Notes under the pieces: generated by a model
The model's input: only the letters and a program-made list of their open reading frames with translations
Told to the model about the DNA's origin: nothing
The model's database searches: none
Assembly: GCA_965224755.1 (NCBI GenBank)
Contig: OZ245061.1
Location: forward strand, 1,116,001 to 1,180,000
Reading direction: 5' to 3'
DNA: 64,000 nt
DNA from: Hellea sp965224755
Lineage (GTDB): Bacteria; Pseudomonadota; Alphaproteobacteria; Caulobacterales; Maricaulaceae
Part shown: piece by piece, positions 1 to 9,101 of the stretch
How the letters are laid out: every line of letters begins with the position of its first letter
Position numbering within the stretch: the first letter of the stretch is position 1
Translations under genes and position numbers: made by a program

Positions 1-1089
1 CTTGAGGGCGAGCTTCGTGCCGCGCAGGGCGATTTTGGCGAAGTGTTTGGCTTGGCCCGTTCAAAAGCGGGTGAATTTAAAGCCATTTTGGACAATTCAA
101 TGATTACAGCGGAATATCCAACGCGCGGCGAGGTCTTGGGCCGCGTCGCGGACGCAAAGGCTCTGCCGAGTTCTGAAGATTTGAATGCGATTTGGCAGAC
201 TATGCTTCAGGAAATTAAAGCTCAGCGTCAGGTTTCGACATTTAATGCGCCTGTGGCCAATGTAAATGACGGCGCCGAACAAGCGGTTACGCGTGTTGGG
301 CCCTTTGCTATCTTTACAAAAAGCGGCGCTAATTTCCTCGGCTATTCAGCCCCGTCTGAGGAAGGCGATACGCTTCTCCTCGCTAAATTACCAAAACAGC
401 CGGGCGGCGCGATTTCATCTGCGGCCTCTAAAGTTACTGGCGCTGCGAGCGGTTCAATGGTCTATGCGCCGATTGACCCAACACGCGGCGAGCTTTTGAA
501 ATCTTTCGAGCGCGTGCCGGATACAGGTGAGCGTATCGCGCAAGGCGGAACCATCGGTAAAATCATTCTGTTTTTGATGGGTATTGGCGTTCTGTTCGGT
601 GTTCTGAATATTATCCGTCTTTTCCTCGCGAAAATGGCGATCAATGGCCAAAAACGCAAAGCGCAGGCTTCTAAGTCCAACGCTCTGGGCCGTATCATGA
701 TGGCTTATGATGGCGCCAAGAATAAGGACGCAGATACAGTCGAGCTTAAACTCGATGAAGCGATCCTTCGCGAATCGCCTAAGTTTGAATTTGGTCTGAA
801 CTTCCTCAAACTGGCGGCCGGTATTGCGCCGCTCCTCGGCCTACTCGGCACGGTTACAGGTATGATCAAGACCTTCCAAGCTATGATGATCTACGGCACA
901 GGCGATCCACAATTGATGGCCGGCGGTATTTCAGAGGCGCTTGTGACGACCATGTTGGGCCTGATTGCGGCTATCCCGCTGCTCATCCTGCACAGCTTCT
1001 GTTCCTCACTGGCTCGCTCTATTCAGGGCACGCTTGAAGAGCAGTCTGCCGGTATCGTGGCTCGCCACGTTGAAAGCCGCGGCGTTTAA
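1..1089 (+). CDS. TtpC-like MotA/TolQ/ExbB proton channel protein (5' partial)
   Basis: The frame is open from base 1, so the gene starts left of the window; the GTG at 43 is internal. The visible 360 or so codons have a long soluble N-terminal part, a membrane helix near codons 185-210, and two more helices around GLLGTVTGMIKTF and the GGISEALVTTMLGL motif, the MotA/TolQ/ExbB channel signature. ExbB proteins with a periplasmic N-terminal extension are known as TtpC in the TonB2 systems of Vibrio and Shewanella. The downstream genes (short ExbB, two ExbD, TonB, TPR) match that cluster. The inferred role is an inner-membrane component coupling proton motive force to TonB-dependent outer-membrane uptake. 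The signal sequence and true start lie outside the window. Confidence 0.85.
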   Translation, partial: LEGELRAAQGDFGEVFGLARSKAGEFKAILDNSMITAEYPTRGEVLGRVADAKALPSSEDLNAIWQTMLQEIKAQRQVSTFNAPVANVNDGAEQAVTRVGPFAIFTKSGANFLGYSAPSEEGDTLLLAKLPKQPGGAISSAASKVTGAASGSMVYAPIDPTRGELLKSFERVPDTGERIAQGGTIGKIILFLMGIGVLFGVLNIIRLFLAKMAINGQKRKAQASKSNALGRIMMAYDGAKNKDADTVELKLDEAILRESPKFEFGLNFLKLAAGIAPLLGLLGTVTGMIKTFQAMMIYGTGDPQLMAGGISEALVTTMLGLIAAIPLLILHSFCSSLARSIQGTLEEQSAGIVARHVESRGV

Positions 1090-1119
1090 TCAAGGCTTGA
1101 TGAAAGAAAGGGTCAGATT

Positions 1120-1641
1120 ATGAACCCCATTAATGTCTATAACGGCCTCCAGGAGTTTCTGGGGGTCGGCGGGACGGTTCTCTTCGTCATTATGATCGTA
1201 ACATTTGCGCTCTGGACCTTTATTCTTGAACGCTTTGCTTATTATCTCTTTGCGCATAAGCCGACAAAGGCCCGTCTCAAGAATGAATGGAATGCCCGCA
1301 CGGACAAATCCTCTTGGAGAGCTATGGCTGTCCGCGATGAATTAGTCTCGCAAGTCAAAGAACGTACCGACACTAATGTCGGTATCATCAAGACTTTGGT
1401 GGCGCTTTTGCCGCTTTTGGGCTTGCTCGGAACGGTCACTGGTATGATCGAGGTGTTTGACGTGATGGCTTTGTCCGGATCGTCCAATGCGCGGTTGATG
1501 GCCGGGGGCGTGTTCAAAGCGACGATCCCGACAATGGCTGGGATGACAGCGGCGCTGTCAGGACTTTATTTTTCAACGGTCATGCCGCGCTGGGGTCAAC
1601 GTGAAACCGCGCGCTTTGCCGACGAATTACAGATAGGATAA
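1120..1641 (+). CDS. exbB: ExbB-type proton channel subunit (TonB2-like system)
   Basis: This 173-residue protein of the MotA/TolQ/ExbB family is shorter than classical ExbB (about 240) and of the size seen for ExbB2 of TtpC systems. It has an N-terminal helix (about residues 17-40), a cytoplasmic stretch, and two C-terminal helices carrying LLGLLGTVTGMIEVF and the AGGVFKATIPTMAGM motif, the conserved channel helices. The ATG follows a GAAAGGG ribosome site, 30 bp after the ttpC-like stop, so it is cotranscribed. It probably forms the pentameric proton channel with the ExbD subunits encoded next and energises TonB. The family call is firm; the substrate of the transport system is not visible. 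Confidence 0.9.
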   Translation: MNPINVYNGLQEFLGVGGTVLFVIMIVTFALWTFILERFAYYLFAHKPTKARLKNEWNARTDKSSWRAMAVRDELVSQVKERTDTNVGIIKTLVALLPLLGLLGTVTGMIEVFDVMALSGSSNARLMAGGVFKATIPTMAGMTAALSGLYFSTVMPRWGQRETARFADELQIG

Positions 1642-1661
1642 ATCATGCGCGAGTTTTCATC

Positions 1662-2081
1662 ATGAGACGGGGACGTAAAAAAACCGGAGGCGATGACGCC
1701 GAAGTCGATATGACGCCGATGCTCGACATCGTGTTTATCATGCTGATCTTCTTTATCGTCACAGCGACATTTCTGGACGAGAAGGGCGTTGATTTGACCC
1801 AGCCGCCGCCGCCGCCGGATACGGATATTCCGACAAAATCCACACCGGCGATTACCGTCTATGTTGATGCGCGTAATCAATGCTCTGTTGATGGCGGCCG
1901 AACGGGCTGTGACCGTGTGGCTCTGCGGGTGGAGCGGCTGCTTGCCGATAAACCCGGTGCCAGCGTCATCTTGCGGATGGATGAAAGCTCAAAACATGAG
2001 TTGTTAGTCACGCTGAAAGATCAGCTTGACGTCAAGGGGCTGGCTTCAAAAATTGAAATTTTGAGAAATCAAGGCCTCTAA
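1662..2081 (+). CDS. exbD: ExbD/TolR-type biopolymer transport protein (first copy)
   Basis: This 139-residue protein has the classical ExbD layout: a short basic cytoplasmic tail, one membrane helix (about residues 22-42) preceded by VDMTPMLDIVFIMLIFF, which contains the conserved membrane aspartate, and a periplasmic domain. The Asp in MLDIVF is the proton-translocating residue in the family. A proline run follows the helix. Two ExbD genes lie in tandem here; this one shares the membrane signature with the next but diverges in the periplasmic domain and has two Cys (in CSVDGGRTGC) that could form a disulfide. It acts with ExbB and TonB in the inner membrane. Confidence 0.92.
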   Translation: MRRGRKKTGGDDAEVDMTPMLDIVFIMLIFFIVTATFLDEKGVDLTQPPPPPDTDIPTKSTPAITVYVDARNQCSVDGGRTGCDRVALRVERLLADKPGASVILRMDESSKHELLVTLKDQLDVKGLASKIEILRNQGL

Positions 2082-2129
2082 CGGCTTTTGCCTCTTGAAT
2101 TCAAAATTATTTTGTGATAAGGTAACATT

Positions 2130-2525
2130 ATGGCAAGACGTAGAAATAATAATATCGAGGATGACGATACAGAACTCAACATGACACCGATGCTCGATGT
2201 CGTGTTTATTTTGCTGATTTTCTTCATCGTGACCTCGGTATTTGTGAAAACGCCGGGTATTGATCCGTTCAAACCCGAAGCCGATACGACGCGGACGTGG
2301 GCGCCGGGTATTCTCATTGCGATTAATGCGAATAACGAGGTTTGGATTGATAAACGGCCTTATGATTTGGATGAAATCCGCCCGCTTATTTTAGCCATGC
2401 GCGACGAAAACCCCAAGGCTGTGGCGATTATCAATGCTGATAAAGACGCCGAAGTCGGCGTGGTTATGTCGGTTCAGGAAATGATGCAGGATTTGGGTAT
2501 CACCACCCGCGTCGGCACGAAATAG
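2130..2525 (+). CDS. exbD: ExbD/TolR-type biopolymer transport protein (second copy)
   Basis: This 131-residue ExbD paralog starts with a strongly basic, Asn-rich tail, then LNMTPMLDVVFILLIFF, the ExbD membrane helix with its conserved Asp, then a periplasmic domain ending near VQEMMQDLGITTRVGTK, typical of ExbD C-termini. It lies 48 bp after the first exbD and 9 bp before tonB, so it belongs to the same operon. Two different ExbD subunits per cluster is common in TtpC-type TonB systems and fits a mixed ExbD dimer in one channel, although that stoichiometry is inference. Confidence 0.92.
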   Translation: MARRRNNNIEDDDTELNMTPMLDVVFILLIFFIVTSVFVKTPGIDPFKPEADTTRTWAPGILIAINANNEVWIDKRPYDLDEIRPLILAMRDENPKAVAIINADKDAEVGVVMSVQEMMQDLGITTRVGTK

Positions 2526-2534
2526 GAAGCCATT

Positions 2535-3164
2535 ATGGGAAATATAGTCAGATGGTTGATCGGCATTCCGCTCGCGGCTCTTGTCACAGTTGGTATTTTT
2601 ATGCTGATGATGCGGCTCATTGCCGCCGAATTTAAGCCGGCAGAAAAACTGGAATCTGCCTCGTTTGAAATTAATCCGACGGTTGAAGACATTAAAGTCA
2701 TCAAGCGCGAGACCAAGGTTGATAAAGTCAAAAAAGTGATTACGCCGCCGCCGCCGCCGCAAATCGAGCGTCAACAGGCTGCCAAGCCGCAAGAACGGAT
2801 TGCTTCGCTGGAAGGCGCGATCCCTGAATTTGAAGCGCCTAAAATTGACAAGCAGAATTTCAAAATCGCGGTCAGTGACCGCGACGCGCAGCCGCTCGTG
2901 CGGATCCCGCCAATCATGCCGCCGCGCGCCGAGAAATCCGGCCATTGCAAAGTGCGGTTTGACGTGAGCCCGGAAGGCGCGCCGTTTAACGTATCGGCGA
3001 CCTATTGCACGCAAAGTCTTTTTTCGCGTGCGACGATTAAATCCGTCCAAAAGTGGAAATATAATCCAAAGATTGTGGATGGCCGTTCTGTGTCGCGTTC
3101 CGGCGTGGAAAGCAGGATAACTTTCAGGCTAACGGATGAGCGCGGAAAAATTATTCCGGAATAA
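2535..3164 (+). CDS. tonB: TonB family energy transducer (copy 1)
   Basis: This 209-residue protein has one N-terminal membrane helix (about residues 8-30), a Lys-rich and proline-rich linker (VKKVITPPPPPQ), and a C-terminal TonB domain (about residues 115-209) with the SGHCKVRFDVSPEG strand and the IKSVQKWKYNPK motif. Two Cys in the C-terminal domain (SGHC and TYC) could pair in the periplasm. It is the transducer that reaches outer-membrane TonB-dependent receptors. It follows exbD by 9 bp. A close paralog with the same two Cys and the same DERGK.IPE ending is encoded at 4910-5536, so a local duplication is evident. Confidence 0.93.
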   Translation: MGNIVRWLIGIPLAALVTVGIFMLMMRLIAAEFKPAEKLESASFEINPTVEDIKVIKRETKVDKVKKVITPPPPPQIERQQAAKPQERIASLEGAIPEFEAPKIDKQNFKIAVSDRDAQPLVRIPPIMPPRAEKSGHCKVRFDVSPEGAPFNVSATYCTQSLFSRATIKSVQKWKYNPKIVDGRSVSRSGVESRITFRLTDERGKIIPE

Positions 3165-3224
3165 TTCGGAACACGAATAAGCGCTTCAGCGCATAGGCTT
3201 TCAAGGAGATGCTTGAAGGGCTCA

Positions 3225-4763
3225 ATGAAGAAAACGGAGACTATGATGCCTCTTTATGGACGAACATCATCCCTAAAAAAACTTGTTGGCATAAGTGCGC
3301 TTGCCTTATTGGCTGTCGGGTTTATCGGCGAAATCGCGTCTGATACAGCCTTTGCCCAACGCCGGAATAAACAAGCCCCTGCGCCGGCAGAAGGTCGGCA
3401 ATTCTCGGCTAAAGCCGGCGAGGCTGTGAATGCGGCTTTGCAATTGATCAATTCAAACCAGCACAGCGCCGCTTTGTCTCAACTCGGCAATGTTTTGGCG
3501 ATGCCTGATTTGAATCCTTATGAACGCTCAATGGTTTATCAAATGCAGGGCTCAAGCTATTATGAGCTTAACCAATATGGCCCGGCCATTGGTGGTTTTC
3601 AAAATGCGATTAATGCCGGCGGTTTTTTGCCTCATGAGGCGGATGCGCTTCGCGTGAGTATTGCCCAATTGATGATTGCCAATGGGCAATATGCCGAGGG
3701 CGCGCAGGCTCTGGAGAGTTACCTCAACCGGGGCGGTCAGCAAAAACCGCAATATATCGAAATGTTGACCCAGGCTTGGGTGCAGTCCGAAAATTACGCC
3801 CGCGCTCTGCCATGGGCGCAAAAGTGGTTTGATCAAGCCAATCCCAAAGAACGCAAACATTTCGACCTGATGAACTTCCTCTACAATAATCTGGGCCAGC
3901 AAGGTAAACAGGCTGACATCGTTAAACAGATGATTAACCGCTGGCCTGAAGATAAGACGCTTTGGGAAGCGTGGGCATCGATGCTGGCCAATGGCGGGCG
4001 CGAGCAAGAAGCCTTTGAAGTGACCAAAATGCTTTATCTTGGCGGCGCTCTGAATTCTGAGCAGGATTTGATGAAGGTTGTTCAATATTACAGCTTTTAC
4101 GACATGCCTTATCAAGCCGCAGAAATTCTCGAAAAAGAAATGAATGCAAACCGGATTAGCCGTTCGTCGGATAAAATGGTGCAACTGTCCTCACTCTTCC
4201 GTCAAGCACGCGAATATAAGCGCGCAATTCCGGTTTTGGAAAGCGCGGCGGCTAGTTCGGGCCGTGCCAAGCTGTATGCAGATTTAGGCGAAGCTCTTTA
4301 TAATGAAGGCCAATGTGTCAAAGCCGAGACGGCGTTTAAAAGCGCTATCAATAAGGGCTATGACGCCGGTAAATCCTGGATGTTAATTGCGACATGCCGT
4401 TATGAGGATACGCAAAAGCAAGAGCGGATTAATTGCAAAATGACCGAAGCGCAGAAATCTGCAGCGCCGATCACCAAAGCCCGCGAAAATGCGATAGCTG
4501 CCTTTAGCCAAGTGCCAAGTTCGTCCAAAGAAGGCCGTAATTCCAAGAAGTGGATTTCTTTCATTAAAGCCGAAGGCCAAGCGGTGGATCGCCGTTGCGA
4601 GTTCGAGCGCTCTGTCGAGAAAGAGCTGTGCTACCAGATGATCAAACAAGGGTATGACGCCGAAGTCTTTGTCGGCGAGTTCAAAGTGGACGATCCGAAA
4701 TGTATGAAATTTAAGCCGGAATATGACAGCAAATTCCGCGTCAGAGTTGTTGCTGATAAGTAG
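3225..4763 (+). CDS. TPR-repeat periplasmic protein of the TonB system
   Basis: The protein is about 512 residues. A hydrophobic signal-like segment (LVGISALALLAVGFIGEIA) is followed by DTAFAQ, a plausible signal peptidase site, so it is probably periplasmic. The remainder is helical with TPR-like repeats (for example YELNQYGPAIGGFQNAINAG and LYADLGEALYNEGQCVKAE). A TPR protein is the usual last gene of TtpC/TonB2 clusters; the Vibrio example (TtpC-linked TPR protein) is needed for some siderophore uptake. The start is uncertain: TTG at 3213 follows AAGGAG, ATG at 3225 follows GAAGGG, and ATG at 3243 follows CGGAGA. I chose 3225. A strong terminator follows the stop. Confidence 0.85.
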   Translation: MKKTETMMPLYGRTSSLKKLVGISALALLAVGFIGEIASDTAFAQRRNKQAPAPAEGRQFSAKAGEAVNAALQLINSNQHSAALSQLGNVLAMPDLNPYERSMVYQMQGSSYYELNQYGPAIGGFQNAINAGGFLPHEADALRVSIAQLMIANGQYAEGAQALESYLNRGGQQKPQYIEMLTQAWVQSENYARALPWAQKWFDQANPKERKHFDLMNFLYNNLGQQGKQADIVKQMINRWPEDKTLWEAWASMLANGGREQEAFEVTKMLYLGGALNSEQDLMKVVQYYSFYDMPYQAAEILEKEMNANRISRSSDKMVQLSSLFRQAREYKRAIPVLESAAASSGRAKLYADLGEALYNEGQCVKAETAFKSAINKGYDAGKSWMLIATCRYEDTQKQERINCKMTEAQKSAAPITKARENAIAAFSQVPSSSKEGRNSKKWISFIKAEGQAVDRRCEFERSVEKELCYQMIKQGYDAEVFVGEFKVDDPKCMKFKPEYDSKFRVRVVADK

Positions 4764-4790
4764 TATTTTGCTGCTACAGCCTTAATATAA

Positions 4791-4830
4791 AAGCCCGCCC
4801 AAGGCTTGTGCTTTGGGCGGGCTTCTTTTT
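4791..4830 (+). terminator. Rho-independent terminator of the TonB operon
   Basis: A 12-bp perfect GC-rich stem, AAGCCCGCCCAA (4791-4802) and TTGGGCGGGCTT (4813-4824), encloses a 10-nt loop and is followed by CTTTTT. It lies 28 bp after the TPR gene stop. It separates the ttpC-exbB-exbD-exbD-tonB-TPR operon from the second tonB gene. Confidence 0.93.
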
Positions 4831-4855
4831 ACTTAAAAATACTTATGTTATAGTA

Positions 4856-4888
4856 TTGCATTTATAATTTTATATGTTATAATATAAC
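4856..4888 (+). promoter_or_regulatory. Candidate sigma70-type promoter with overlapping palindrome for second tonB
   Basis: TTGCAT (4856-4861) and TATAAT (4878-4883) are spaced by 16 bp in a very AT-rich stretch just upstream of the second tonB. A 13-bp palindrome GTTATA-A-TATAAC (4876-4888) overlaps the -10 box and could be an operator. The ribosome site GGGAGGA follows at 4898-4904. The elements are visible; use as a promoter is inference. Confidence 0.55.
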
Positions 4889-4909
4889 TATAATGTGGGA
4901 GGACAAGAT

Positions 4910-5536
4910 ATGACACTTAAACGATATATACCGAGCGCAGTTCTGGCTTTTGGCGTCACCTGCGGGCTCGGTATTTTTATGGCCGTGATGATAAGGGCGG
5001 AATTTACGCCGCAGGAAAAAGCAGAAACTCTCGGTTTTGACATAAACCCGGTGGAGCCGGATATTCCTGAGCCGCCGGGCCGTAAGGCTCCGGCATTAAT
5101 GGAAAAGGTGGAAACACCGCCTGCGCCGCCGCAAATCGATAAAGGGACAACAGAAAAAGTAAAAGTGCCTCCCAAAACTCTTGAGGGGAATCCAAATGTA
5201 TTCGATCCAGAAATCATTCTTGTGGCCGGCCCTGCTATGATTCCTATAGACCGCAATGTGCAGCCTATCTTTCGTATAGCCCCGCAAATGCCGCTTCGCG
5301 CTGAGCGTTCCGGTCATTGTAAGGTGCGTTTTGATGTCACTGGCCAAGGCGTGCCCATGAACGTGAAAGCCAGCTATTGTTCGCAGTCTCTCTTCTTGCG
5401 CCCGACGATAAAATCTGTGCAGAAATGGAAGTTTAATCCGCGTATAAAAGACGGGTTTCCCGTAGCTATGACGGGATTAACGAACATTGTTCGTTTCCAA
5501 TTACAGGATGAACGCGGCAAGCTCATCCCTGAATAG
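4910..5536 (+). CDS. tonB: TonB family energy transducer (copy 2)
   Basis: This 208-residue paralog of the upstream TonB has an N-terminal membrane helix (VLAFGVTCGLGIFMAVMI), a proline-rich linker (EPPGRKAPALMEKVETPPAP) and a TonB C-terminal domain with SGHCKVRFDVTGQG and IKSVQKWKFNPRIKDG. The ATG at 4910 follows GGGAGGA with good spacing; the in-frame GTG at 4895 lies upstream of this site and is less likely. It stands alone behind its own promoter after the operon terminator. Separate expression suggests service to a different or conditionally needed set of receptors, which is inference. It converges with the S9 peptidase gene, with 1 bp between the stops. Confidence 0.92.
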   Translation: MTLKRYIPSAVLAFGVTCGLGIFMAVMIRAEFTPQEKAETLGFDINPVEPDIPEPPGRKAPALMEKVETPPAPPQIDKGTTEKVKVPPKTLEGNPNVFDPEIILVAGPAMIPIDRNVQPIFRIAPQMPLRAERSGHCKVRFDVTGQGVPMNVKASYCSQSLFLRPTIKSVQKWKFNPRIKDGFPVAMTGLTNIVRFQLQDERGKLIPE

Positions 5537-5537
5537 A

Positions 5538-7652
5538 TTAGGCTTGCTTGGCCACGCTCACGGCAAAAGCATATTCGAGCGCTGTTTCCTTGAGCGCATC
5601 ATAGCGCCCCGATTCGCCTTGATGTCCGGCGTCCATATTGACCTTAAGCAGGATAGGGGCCGGGCCGGTCTGGTGATCGCGGAGTTTCGCCGCCCATTTG
5701 GCCGGTTCCCAATAGGTGACGCGCGGGTCGGTTAATCCCGCCGTAATCAGCACGGGCGGAAATGCGGCTTCGCTCACATTGTCATAGGGCGAATAGCTTT
5801 CGATCATCTCGTAAGCTTCTATATCTTCCAGAGGATTTCCCCATTCCGGCCATTCAGGCGGCGTGAGGGGGAGGGTGTCATCGGACATGGTGTTGAGTAC
5901 ATCAACGAATGGCACAGCGGCGATGATGCCGCCAAAAAGCTGCGGGTCTTGGTTGAGCGCCGCGCCGACCAGCAGCCCGCCTGCTGAGCCGCCATGGGCT
6001 ATAACTTTGCCGCGGGACGAATATCCGAAATCACAGAGCGCCCGCCCCGTATCGATAAAATCATTAAAGGTATTGGCTTTCTTCTCCAGCTTACCGTCGA
6101 GATACCATTGATAGCCTTTGGCCATACCGCCGCGAATATGGGCAATGGCATAGACAAAACCGCGGTCAATAAGCGAGAGAATAGAGGTGCGAAACCCTGC
6201 CGGGATACTGATGCCGTAAGAGCCGTAACCATAAAGCAGCAGCGGAGCTTTGCCGTTTTTCTCAAGGCCTGTTTTATAGAGCAATGTCACAGGAACTTCG
6301 GCCCCGTCCCGCGCTGTAATCGTGATGCGTTCACAATGATAATCGGCAGGTTCATGGCCGCTTGGAACCTCTTGTGTTTGCCGCAAAATACGCTCGCGCG
6401 TGTCCATATTATAGTCGAAAATCCGGCGCGACGTCGTCGGGGAAGAATAGGCAAAGCGCAGTGTGTCCGTGTCATATTCATAGCCGCCCATCAGGCCGAG
6501 CGCATAAGCGGTCTCGTCAAAGGTGATGTCATGCTCTGTTCCATCCCGCATATCGCGAATGATGATACGGGGCAGAGCATTTTCGCGCACAAGCCGGACA
6601 AGGAAATGCTTATAGGTCTCTATACCGATGATGAGCGTGCCGGATTGATGGGGTAGGAAAGCCTCCCAATTCTCATCGGAAGAATTGTCTTCGCGGGCGC
6701 GCATGATCTGAAAATCCGTTGCGCCGTGGGCATTGGTCAGAATGTAGAAATAGCCGCCTTGATCATGCAGGCTATATTCACGGCCCTCTTGGCGCGGGGA
6801 AACGCATTGCGGTTTTGCCTCCGGCTTATCAGCCGGGATAAGCCATATTTCGGATGTTGTATGGTTATGGGCGCTGATCTCTATATAATTCCCGCTATCG
6901 CTCTCGCCGACCGAGACGAAAAAGCCGGGGTCGCTTTCCTCATAGATCAATTGCGCAATGCTTTTCGCGTCATGGATATTTTTGGCAAAAACCGCATAAG
7001 GCCTCTGGTTTTCATCGCGTTCTACCCAAACCAAGGTTTCGCTGTCTTTGGCCCATTGTAAAGCGCCTGCGCTTTTGGTGATACCTACCGGCTTGGCGGT
7101 GCCGTCCATGGCTTTGAGGAAAACTTCATAATTTTCCGCGCCCGTAACGTCCACCGCATAGGCCAGCCAATTCTGGTCAAGGCTATGGGCGGCGCTGCCG
7201 AGATCAAAATAGGCCGGATGATCTTTGGAGAGAGCCTCTGCATCGAGAATTGTTACAGGGTCGCCTGCCGGCATTTTCGTTGCGGGATTGACAGCCACGC
7301 GCTCATATAAGCCATGCTGGTCACCTTTGCGGTAGCGGTGATTATAGGCATAAGCACCATCGGGAGAGGGGACGCCGGAGGCATCAGGTTTCAGCCGTCC
7401 TTTCATCTCTTCAAAGATGGTGTCTTTCAGCGGCGACAGGTCTTTCATCACCGAAGCGGAATAGGCGTTCTCGGCCTCAAGGTGCTTGCGGATATCTCCG
7501 TCCAAGAGCGAGGCATCGCGCATCATAGCGTGCCAGTTCTCGTCCTTCATCCAAGCATAATCATCCGTGCGGCTCTTGCCGAGCTGCTCGGTCATCTTTG
7601 GTATTTTTTGCGCGGTAGGCGCTTTAAGCCCTGTCTTTAAGGTGGGTATCAT
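5538..7652 (-). CDS. Oligopeptidase B-like S9 family peptidase
   Basis: This 704-residue protein has the prolyl-oligopeptidase family layout: an N-terminal beta-propeller of about 400 residues and a C-terminal alpha/beta-hydrolase domain. The nucleophile sits in GGSAGG (Ser near residue 555), with the acid in TAGLTDPRVTYWEPAKW and the histidine in DAGHQGESGR. The sequence GYGSYG.S.PAGF resembles family S9A, and the length fits oligopeptidase B (about 690). No signal peptide is seen, so it is probably cytoplasmic and degrades short peptides after basic residues, by family analogy. The start at 7652 (MIPTLKTG) is the first ATG before the conserved N-terminal region. Confidence 0.9.
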   Translation of the reverse strand: MIPTLKTGLKAPTAQKIPKMTEQLGKSRTDDYAWMKDENWHAMMRDASLLDGDIRKHLEAENAYSASVMKDLSPLKDTIFEEMKGRLKPDASGVPSPDGAYAYNHRYRKGDQHGLYERVAVNPATKMPAGDPVTILDAEALSKDHPAYFDLGSAAHSLDQNWLAYAVDVTGAENYEVFLKAMDGTAKPVGITKSAGALQWAKDSETLVWVERDENQRPYAVFAKNIHDAKSIAQLIYEESDPGFFVSVGESDSGNYIEISAHNHTTSEIWLIPADKPEAKPQCVSPRQEGREYSLHDQGGYFYILTNAHGATDFQIMRAREDNSSDENWEAFLPHQSGTLIIGIETYKHFLVRLVRENALPRIIIRDMRDGTEHDITFDETAYALGLMGGYEYDTDTLRFAYSSPTTSRRIFDYNMDTRERILRQTQEVPSGHEPADYHCERITITARDGAEVPVTLLYKTGLEKNGKAPLLLYGYGSYGISIPAGFRTSILSLIDRGFVYAIAHIRGGMAKGYQWYLDGKLEKKANTFNDFIDTGRALCDFGYSSRGKVIAHGGSAGGLLVGAALNQDPQLFGGIIAAVPFVDVLNTMSDDTLPLTPPEWPEWGNPLEDIEAYEMIESYSPYDNVSEAAFPPVLITAGLTDPRVTYWEPAKWAAKLRDHQTGPAPILLKVNMDAGHQGESGRYDALKETALEYAFAVSVAKQA

Positions 7653-7693
7653 GGCCGCGTTCTAGGCGCGGGCCTGTCCAAGGTAAAGCCGTT

Positions 7694-9004
7694 TCATTTG
7701 CTCGGCATCAGCTCCATCGCCGCAATGACCATCGCCTCGGTTCCCAATTTGATGGAGGGTTCAGGCTCGATTTTGAAGAAAGGCGAGTGGTGCGAGGGAG
7801 CATCCGCAAGCTTTTTCTCGGGCGTGCCGCCAACTGAGAAATACACCCCTTTTACGCCTAGCTCCGGCGTGACGAAATAGGCAAAATCCTCCGCGCCCAT
7901 GCCTTGGCGGGGTTGGCTGTAAAGAACTCCTTCGGGTAAGTGCTGTTCGAAGGCCGCCTGAATACGGGTGGCTGTCGGCGTGTGATTAATCGTCGGCGGC
8001 GTTGTCTCGGTTTTCGACCGTATCACTTCAGGAAGCTTATCATCGGGAACTCCTAGAGATATCGCGACGCCTTTCGCCACGCGGTCAATTCCGTCGAGCA
8101 GTTTCTCCCGCGTGTCAGGATTGTCGGAGCGTACAGTAATCTGCATATCGACGCGGTTGCCGATGATGTTGTGCTTTGTCCCGCCGTGAATGGCGCCGAC
8201 CGTGATAACGCCGGGCTCAAGCGGCGCGATGGAGCGCGCGACAATAGATTGCAGGGAGACAACGATTTGAGAGGCGACGAGGACAGGGTCAACTCCGCGG
8301 TGCGGCGAGGCCCCATGTGCGCCGACACCGTGGACGATGATATCAACGCTGTCCGAACTGGAGGCTGTGACGTCGAGCGGGAGCTCAATCCGGCCTGTTG
8401 GCGTGTCGGCGGAGACATGAAAAGCGAGGGCAAAATCGGGTTTGGGGAAGCGCTTATAAAGCCCGTCTTCGAGCATAGCCCGCGCGCCTGAAATCCGCTC
8501 TTCGGCGGGCTGTCCAATGAGCACCAAAGTGCCGGACCAGTCATCCTTACGCGCCGCCATTTGCCGCGCCGCGCCGACGAGGGAGGTAATATGAACGTCA
8601 TGACCGCAAGCATGCATGACGGGCTTTTCCTTGCCGTCAATATCGACCTGCATAGCGGTGGAGCTATAGGGCACGCCGCTATCTTCTTTGACGGGAAGGC
8701 CGTCCATATCCGCACGGAGCATCACAGTAGGGCCGGAGCCGTTTTTCATTACGGCGACCATACCCGTTTGGCCAACGCCTTGGGTAACATCATAGCCAAG
8801 CGCGCTGATTTCAGCGCCTAACCGCTTCGCGGTCTCAAATTCTTTGAAAGAGAGCTCAGGATTGGTATGGAAGTGCTTGAACAGGCTTGCCAGATTCCGG
8901 TCGTAATCAGCAGCAATGTCTTCGCGAAGGTTGTCATGAGCGAAAGCGGGAGTTGTCAGGGCGGCGCCAAAAGCCAATATTAGGGCGGTAGTTTTGAGTA
9001 TCAT
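7694..9004 (-). CDS. Secreted M20 family amidohydrolase
   Basis: The protein is about 436 residues with an N-terminal signal peptide (MILKTTALILAFGAALTTPAFA). It carries M20 metal motifs: MLRADMDGLPV, HACGHDVHITSLVG, GQPAEERISGARAM, and the late MGAEDFAYF. This pattern is that of hippurate hydrolase or N-acyl amino acid amidohydrolase types, with a dimerisation insert around GVGAHGASPHRGVDP. I start at 9004 because GGAGAGAGA sits directly before that ATG; the ATG at 9016 would place this site inside the gene. It is exported to the periplasm and probably cleaves N-acyl amino acids or amidated peptides; the substrate is unknown. It shares strand with the S9 peptidase 41 bp downstream. Confidence 0.9.
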   Translation of the reverse strand: MILKTTALILAFGAALTTPAFAHDNLREDIAADYDRNLASLFKHFHTNPELSFKEFETAKRLGAEISALGYDVTQGVGQTGMVAVMKNGSGPTVMLRADMDGLPVKEDSGVPYSSTAMQVDIDGKEKPVMHACGHDVHITSLVGAARQMAARKDDWSGTLVLIGQPAEERISGARAMLEDGLYKRFPKPDFALAFHVSADTPTGRIELPLDVTASSSDSVDIIVHGVGAHGASPHRGVDPVLVASQIVVSLQSIVARSIAPLEPGVITVGAIHGGTKHNIIGNRVDMQITVRSDNPDTREKLLDGIDRVAKGVAISLGVPDDKLPEVIRSKTETTPPTINHTPTATRIQAAFEQHLPEGVLYSQPRQGMGAEDFAYFVTPELGVKGVYFSVGGTPEKKLADAPSHHSPFFKIEPEPSIKLGTEAMVIAAMELMPSK

Positions 9005-9101
9005 GTCTCTCTCCATCGTCTTTGAAGAATGATAGGGCGCTTATTGCGGGAGGTAAAGCGCCGCATTTCCTTAGCATTCAGTCACTCTTGGTTAACTGTC
9101 T

